The notes under the pieces were generated by a model that saw only the letters and a program-made list of their open reading frames with translations, made no database searches and had not been told where the DNA came from. 64,000 nt of DNA from Limnoperna fortunei. Taxonomy: Eukaryota > Mollusca > Bivalvia > Mytilida > Modiolidae. The stretch lies in the NCBI GenBank assembly GCA_944474755.1, contig OX104124.1, positions 45,151,342 through 45,215,341 on the forward strand, read 5' to 3'. Position numbers and translations under genes: made by a program. Below, in pieces: positions 59,769-64,000 of this stretch (position 1 is the first letter of the stretch; each line of letters opens with the position of its first letter).

Positions 59769-62596
59769 AAATTTACTTGATCTATATACGTATAGAACAA
59801 CTTAGATCTGCGGCCACAAACAACAACTTAAATCTGCGACCACACAGACCACCACAAAAAACAACTTTAATCTGAAGCCAAATATAAAAGCTTAAATCTG
59901 CAGCCACATAGAACATCTTGTATACAGCCCAATAGAACAGATAAAATATAAAACAACTGTAACCTGAATTCACAAAGAATGACTTAAATGTGAAACCTCA
60001 AAAACCTAAATCAAAATATTAACATCATTTTTTCGAAAAATACACGTCCTGTGAATTCTTATTCTGCACTTTTCATCGTCGCATTTCCACAAAACACTAG
60101 TATCGCAATTGACCACGTGGTTTGTCAACACTGAGATTGCGAGTTCGATTCTCACGGCAGGCACAGTGTACTCGACTCCAATCTTAATTGACAAGGATTG
60201 CCAGTTTTCCTACCGCAGGTCGGGGGTTTTCTCCGGGTACTCCGGCTTAAAACTGGACGCCATGATATAGCTGAAATTGGCGTTAAACACCATAAAACAA
60301 ACAAACAAACTAGTACAGCATTACTAAAATTGTATTTTTGTTATAAATAGCTACATTTTATATTCTATTTATATGTAAACGTGCAGGTACTAATTACAGT
60401 TATGTTCTGTTATATATCTATTTAACGTACGTCTGTTCTTAGTATTCGTATCGAAATTCTCTCTGTCATCGTATAATCCAAAGTGTCAAATGTAAACTGA
60501 CATTTGGTTCTAATCTTCTTTACGATCGAGTCAGATGGCACATGAATGGCTACATGACAGATCAATATGACACTTACGTGTAAAAGTACATAGTACAGTA
60601 TGGAATGACAATCTGAAATCTGACCACGACAGGTTCAACGTCGGTATCAACTTAAAACTAAGGAAATTCAAAAGAACAAAAGAACTGATGTTTCTTTAAT
60701 TCCTAGATTTTATTAAACAAACACTGATATCGATAGTTTTAATTAGCTAATACTGAGAAAAACAAAATCTTACAAAAACATATTTTGTATATTTCCAAGA
60801 CCTGATATTAATGAGGCTGTTAGTGCTTAATGAAACACGCGACACAATGATTATTAACGTTTGTTTTACGTTATAAACTGTCAACACTGATTTTGGATGG
60901 ATCCATTATACGTAGCGACGACGCGTACCCCGTCCAGGCAATACAAACATGCAGTCCTCTAACGCCAAAAAAAATGGTGTGGAGCCCATCCCCATTTTAA
61001 GACGCCAAACCAACCCGACAAAAATCATCCACACCCCGCTATTATTTACATGAGTTGAAATCAGTATATGGAATCCAATATTATTATTTTCCCGAAACTG
61101 CGTTTTCCGGCTTGTATTCTGTATATTATTAGACAGTAGTCTGTTCTCTGACTAGTGCATTGATTTGGTCGGGAAATAAAAGAAAAGAGATAATATTTGT
61201 GTTTGTTAACAACATTAACAACTCGCTGAATGCTAATAAATGGTTACACCGCGAAAAGAAAATCCAGAATTTTAATTAAATACCACCGACAGAAAACTCC
61301 AGAATTTAAATGAATTTTGAAAATTTAGGTATTGACAATTTTCTTGTTAACAGTATTGGTTATACTGGTTGACTAACGGGTCAACAGCAGATTTATCGAC
61401 TTAGTGGATGCAAACATCACAAAGACACCAAAGTAAAAAAAAACACCATGCCATCTTTCAACTATAACCCACAGTGGCGTCTAAACCGGCAAAAACGTAT
61501 AAAATTCAAACAGTTAAGTTATTTTAACCTTGATTGATTATGTCATCACTTGCACGTATACAATTGTAACTCGCAGAGTTTTAATTTAAACTTTGATGTG
61601 TAACTTTTTTGTGCTTCATATTAGCTTGTTTGTCTCAATAGTCTGCTAACACTTAAAATATAATATTTGTCAACAATAATCGTAAGTAAACACAAAACGG
61701 CAAATTCTGGTTTGTACCCCCAACACCACATAAATGAATGAAATTGAATCTTTTAAAATCTTTACACTACCTTTTCTCTTATCACAGGTAATTCATTCTT
61801 CTCGTGTTCAGTTGCAATCTTCTGTTCTTCCAATGGAGACACATTCATATCATTTTCATTTGCCACTTTTTGTTCTGTTTCTGGGGAAACATCCTCCCGA
61901 TCGGCAGTTTCTATCATTTCCTTCGTGCCAAAATAATAAATATACAACAGAATAATATTCTGCACTCAAAGATACAATGATATCATTAGATTGTCCAATG
62001 TCATGGTAACGTATGTTAAAATGAAAAGTATTCTTAAGTTTATATAGGTCGTAAATATAAAAAAAAATTGTTGTCTGTTGGAAATATGACAACACGATTC
62101 TATTTTAAAATCTATTAGCAATCTCAGAATTGTTGCAATATAAAATATTACATGTATGATAAGAAATAAAATTAATATTAAAATGATAACGTGTTGCTAC
62201 TACAGACATTTTATATAAAAACATAAAATCTTTGTATATGGAGTTGGATGTTTATGTGTATTTAAAATTGCAGTAACTTTCTTGCTGTCATCTTGTATAA
62301 TTGTATAACAGTTTTAATACCTTGTGTTCGATCTTATTGGGTTTTTTTTGTTGTTTTTTGTTTTTTTGGACAATATGTTAAACGACTATTTGCTGATCAC
62401 GTGGTGGGTCGTCTGCTTTCCAAAGTACAACAACGGCATCATGTATTTATTGTGCATCAACTATTGAATTATCTTAATACTTATTAAATTAAAACAACGT
62501 TATATAATGTAAATATTTAAAGCTTTTAAGATTACCTTCTTTTCTGCACCGGACTCATCAAGTATATTCTCCTGATCAGTTAGAATTTCCATTTCA
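54310..62596 (-). CDS. Single-pass membrane protein gene, partial (exons assembled)
   Basis: Minus-strand exons with GT-AG sites: 62,596-62,536; 61,920-61,771; 59,135-59,010; 55,680-55,567; 54,372-54,310. Phases run 2/0, 0/0, 0/0, 1/1, 1/1, so at least one exon (phase 0 to 1) is missing between 59,010 and 55,680, and both ends are open. The order of the product is an acidic segment with two similar motifs (VSPETEQKVANE and VSPLEEQKIATE), a basic segment rich in R/K (TRKKRIS, SRKRMG), then an acidic stretch, RKR and about 26 hydrophobic residues, then a short hydrophilic tail (PDNTGSEGDSL). The positive charge before the helix suggests a cytoplasmic N-terminus (type II). No family is recognised. 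It may be one gene or two. Confidence 0.5.
54978..55140 (+). mobile_element. SINE family 1, decayed
   Basis: Weak matches to the head (tactattgatcacgtccgag) and linker (ggtctcgactccaaccttaa, ttgacaaggact), and tcatgatgtccagtttt. It lies between two exons of the minus-strand gene. Confidence 0.5.
55567..55680 (-). CDS. Transmembrane exon of the minus-strand gene
   Basis: 114-nt exon; on the minus strand the acceptor is tttgtatttatag and the donor gtgagt. The frame gives DIEACPEDEVVGGRKRC followed by a strongly hydrophobic segment (IIL, IFLALATV, GGCIYLM) that would cross a membrane once. The acceptor, donor and hydrophobic profile together make a chance match unlikely. The next exon (54,372-54,310) continues in frame. 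Confidence 0.65.
55700..56740. other. Intron sequence of the minus-strand gene
   Basis: No further exon, repeat or element found on either strand. Confidence 0.4.
56742..57442. mobile_element. 0.7-kb inverted-repeat DNA element
   Basis: The ends are inverted copies, accccagtcacactggagct on the left and agctctaatgtgactggggc on the right. The interior is GC-richer than its surroundings and full of partly palindromic words such as gatcgtacgat, tcgtacgac and gcgac on both strands. No open frame. It is a non-autonomous DNA transposon; the superfamily is not assigned and the target duplication is unclear. Confidence 0.75.
57974..58112. other. Ambiguous exon-like segment
   Basis: Both strands look exon-like. 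On + it has acceptor ttatttatag at 57,988 and donor gtaagt after 58,112. On - it has acceptor catgattttag and an open frame (IEYAACGMEIGDNRIVFVV). It may be an exon of the minus-strand gene or part of a mobile element; phases do not settle it. Confidence 0.3.
58164..58650. mobile_element. Possible inverted-repeat element
   Basis: Bounded by inverted words gcgagcacagcgaatata and tattaatagcgagcacag (the latter read on the other strand). Inside are gtcacgtgacgtc, ctgacgtcat and tgatcacgtgat. It has no frame. It could be a MITE or two unrelated motifs. Confidence 0.4.
59010..59135 (-). CDS. Basic exon of the minus-strand gene
   Basis: 126 nt, open in phase 0 at both ends, with acceptor atatctttacag and donor gtaata on the minus strand. 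It encodes 42 residues: first half basic (RITRKKRIS, SRKRMG), second half mixed (KEESQNVSEGDMF). Its phase matches the preceding exon (61,920-61,771). Confidence 0.5.
59237..59490 (+). mobile_element. tRNA-derived SINE, family 1, best-preserved copy
   Basis: Head gctcggtggccgagtggtta, middle gatcacgtggtctgtcaaca, eroded B box gcgtcgattctcactgc, linker cttaattgacaaggattgcc, body ttttctccgggtactccggc and tail ctgaaagtggcgttaaacac. It is the useful reference for the other copies. Confidence 0.9.
59565..59630. repeat. AT-rich (ATT)n-like microsatellite
   Basis: Runs of taataata and attattat with little else. Confidence 0.8.
59717..59762. repeat. (CT)n microsatellite
   Basis: About 23 uninterrupted CT dinucleotides. 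Confidence 0.98.
59805..60000. repeat. Degenerate short tandem repeat
   Basis: About seven poor copies of a unit around cttaaatctgcggccacaaa plus acaacaa. Confidence 0.6.
60100..60312 (+). mobile_element. SINE family 1, head truncated
   Basis: Starts in the head at aattgaccacgtggtttgtc, has an intact B box (gcgagttcgattctcac), linker and body, a shortened tail (ctgaaattggcgttaaacac) and an (AAAC)n end. Confidence 0.85.
60313..61770. other. Intron or intergenic sequence
   Basis: AT-rich, with no exon, repeat or element I can support. Confidence 0.4.
61771..61920 (-). CDS. Acidic exon of the minus-strand gene
   Basis: 150 nt, phase 0 in and out, with acceptor ttggcacgaag and donor gtagtg (weak) on the minus strand. 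It encodes 50 mostly acidic residues with a twofold internal motif, VSPETEQKVANE then VSPLEEQKIATE. Its start (EMIETADRED) resembles that of the preceding exon at 62,596 (EMEILTDQEN), suggesting exon duplication. Confidence 0.5.
62536..62596 (-). CDS. Upstream acidic exon of the minus-strand gene
   Basis: 61 nt with acceptor gccgtcaaacgag and donor gtaatc on the minus strand. The encoded residues are EMEILTDQENILDESGAEKK. It is short, so support rests on its phase match and its similarity to the next exon. Confidence 0.4.
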
Positions 62597-62878
62597 CTCG
62601 TTTGACGGCAATGCACAAAATAATTGTTTATTATTGTTAATACAATAAGCCAAAACCATGACAACAAAATAAATAGACGTAAATAAAATAGGCATGAAAT
62701 TGATAGTTATTCTCTTATTTCTTAATCTAATATATAAAAACTATATATAGTTAATTTCGACGACCAATGCCGACATTTTACAGCCTATTAAATGATATTT
62801 CCGCACTAAACAATGCTGAATTGAGAGCGATTTTATATTAAAATTGTAAAGTATAAGAAAAATACAGGAAACTATAAG

Positions 62879-63250
62879 TCAAAAGGTCAAGAACAGACAA
62901 AATCATAGCAAAACAAAAGGTCAAGAACAGACAAAATCATAGCAAAACAAAAGGTCAAGAACAGACAAAATCATAGCAATACAAAAGGTCAAGAACAGAC
63001 AAAATCATAGCAAAACAAAAGGTCAAGAACAGACAAAATCATAGCAAAACAAAAGATCAAGAACAGACAAAATCATAGCAATACAAAAGGTCAAGGACAG
63101 ACAAAATCATAGCAAAACAAAAGGTCAAGGACAGACAAAACCATGGCAAAACGAAAGGTCAAGGAAAGACAAAACCAAAGGTCAAGGACAGACAAAACAA
63201 TTACAAAACAAAAGGTCACTGAAAGACAAAACCGTGGCAAAACAAAAGAG
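62879..63250. repeat. 34-bp satellite (A/C-strand biased)
   Basis: About eleven units of aaaggtcaagaacagacaaa plus atcatagcaaaaca, with an exact 34-bp period in the left part and decaying to the right. It is not related in sequence to the other 34-bp satellite. Confidence 0.95.
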
Positions 63251-63662
63251 GGGATAACAACAAACAAACAGACACACAAGTCTAAAACACCAAATGAGTA
63301 ACAAAAATCACACTCAAAACCGGGGATGAGTGCAGGGTGCTCCTTAACGATAAGCTACCATCTGAAATGAGTTTGTTGATATGGGTCACGTGACTTTCTT
63401 TAACACACACACACCCCCCTTACACACATACATACGCATTACCGTAAAGCGCGCATCTGCAATGCTCGCTATTACTCTTCATGTAAGAAGGTTTCATTAA
63501 ATATTATAGAAATATATTTTTAAGGATTAAACGGTAGTACTATGTCTCCAAACATAAACATAGTTAAAATCACACTATGCCGATATAAGAATTTAAAGTC
63601 GTAGTCCAGTTTACAAGTAGCACAGTGTCTGAATGAATATTTAAACTGCAATAGTCATATTA

Positions 63663-64000
63663 GACCCCGTTTACACTATGAAAAAAAAAATACATCGATC
63701 TTTTTTTAATCGATCTTAAAAAGACTGGTTTGCATTTACACACACTTGTGAAATAGCACGAATTTTTAAGTTCTATGCGTTTATACTGGCGTTAAATTTG
63801 ACAACAAGAATCGGTTTAGCCGCCTATTTTTAATTAAATGTTCTATTGATAGAATGCACATGGGTACTTAATACATGCCACGAGTTTAATGTATGCAAAC
63901 ATTTTGCTAAAATGAAAGAGACACATGTATCACCGGCCTTACTTGGTATCCAAATTATGCGTTTTTTGTTGATGTATATTTCAAGAATTATGCAAAACGT
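63663..64000. mobile_element. Possible DNA element entering the window end
   Basis: Starts accccgtttacactatgaaa, followed by atcgatctttttttaatcga (self-complementary) and repeated tttacacac and tttatactggcg words. The form is like the left end of inverted-repeat elements, but the right end is outside the window. Confidence 0.3.

Noticed and set aside
59542..59805. 87-codon + frame with a serine-leucine run
   Set aside because: Produced by the ATT and CT microsatellites.
63091..63279. 62-codon minus-strand repetitive frame
   Set aside because: A by-product of the 34-bp satellite period; no conserved protein feature.

Overview
This is AT-rich eukaryotic nuclear DNA, most likely from a bivalve mollusc. 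That inference rests on several signals: multi-exon genes with short exons and GT-AG introns, extracellular EGF and MAM domain exons, many copies of a tRNA-derived SINE whose 3' tail (ctgaaagtggcgttaaacac) is common in bivalve genomes, and many minisatellites. The species cannot be told from the sequence. Almost all open frames in the window are random; the real genes are recognisable only by joining exons.

The left three quarters (1-47,300) are a tandem segmental duplication. Each unit holds a small cysteine-rich secreted peptide gene with a 34-bp satellite in its first intron, followed by a 55-bp satellite and an eight-exon gene for a secreted EGF-MAM protein, all on the + strand. Peptide gene A (exons 2-3 at 1,417-2,256) is cut by the window start. 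Peptide gene B (4,645-7,912) is complete at 90 aa. A third peptide copy is a decayed exon at about 26,880. EGF-MAM copy 1 (13,439-22,120) looks like a pseudogene, with a 1-base deletion in its signal peptide exon and a stop codon in its MAM domain. EGF-MAM copy 2 (29,334-45,291) is intact: its eight exons join in phase into 445 codons including the stop. The two copies share a TATA box, an initiator-like TCAG and an upstream dyad.

The introns of copy 2 are roughly twice as long as those of copy 1. The extra length is tandem arrays (464, 44, 35, 25 and 19 bp units) and MITE-like elements. One array consists of repeated copies of the 3' splice site of the large EGF exon.

The right quarter (47,300-64,000) is mostly mobile DNA: a degenerate minus-strand LINE (48,061-50,885), a 44-bp satellite (50,936-51,740), SINEs, a 0.7-kb inverted-repeat element (56,742-57,442) and a 34-bp satellite (62,879-63,250). 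Scattered among these are at least five short minus-strand exons (62,596 down to 54,310). Together they appear to encode an acidic, then basic, single-pass membrane protein of unknown family.
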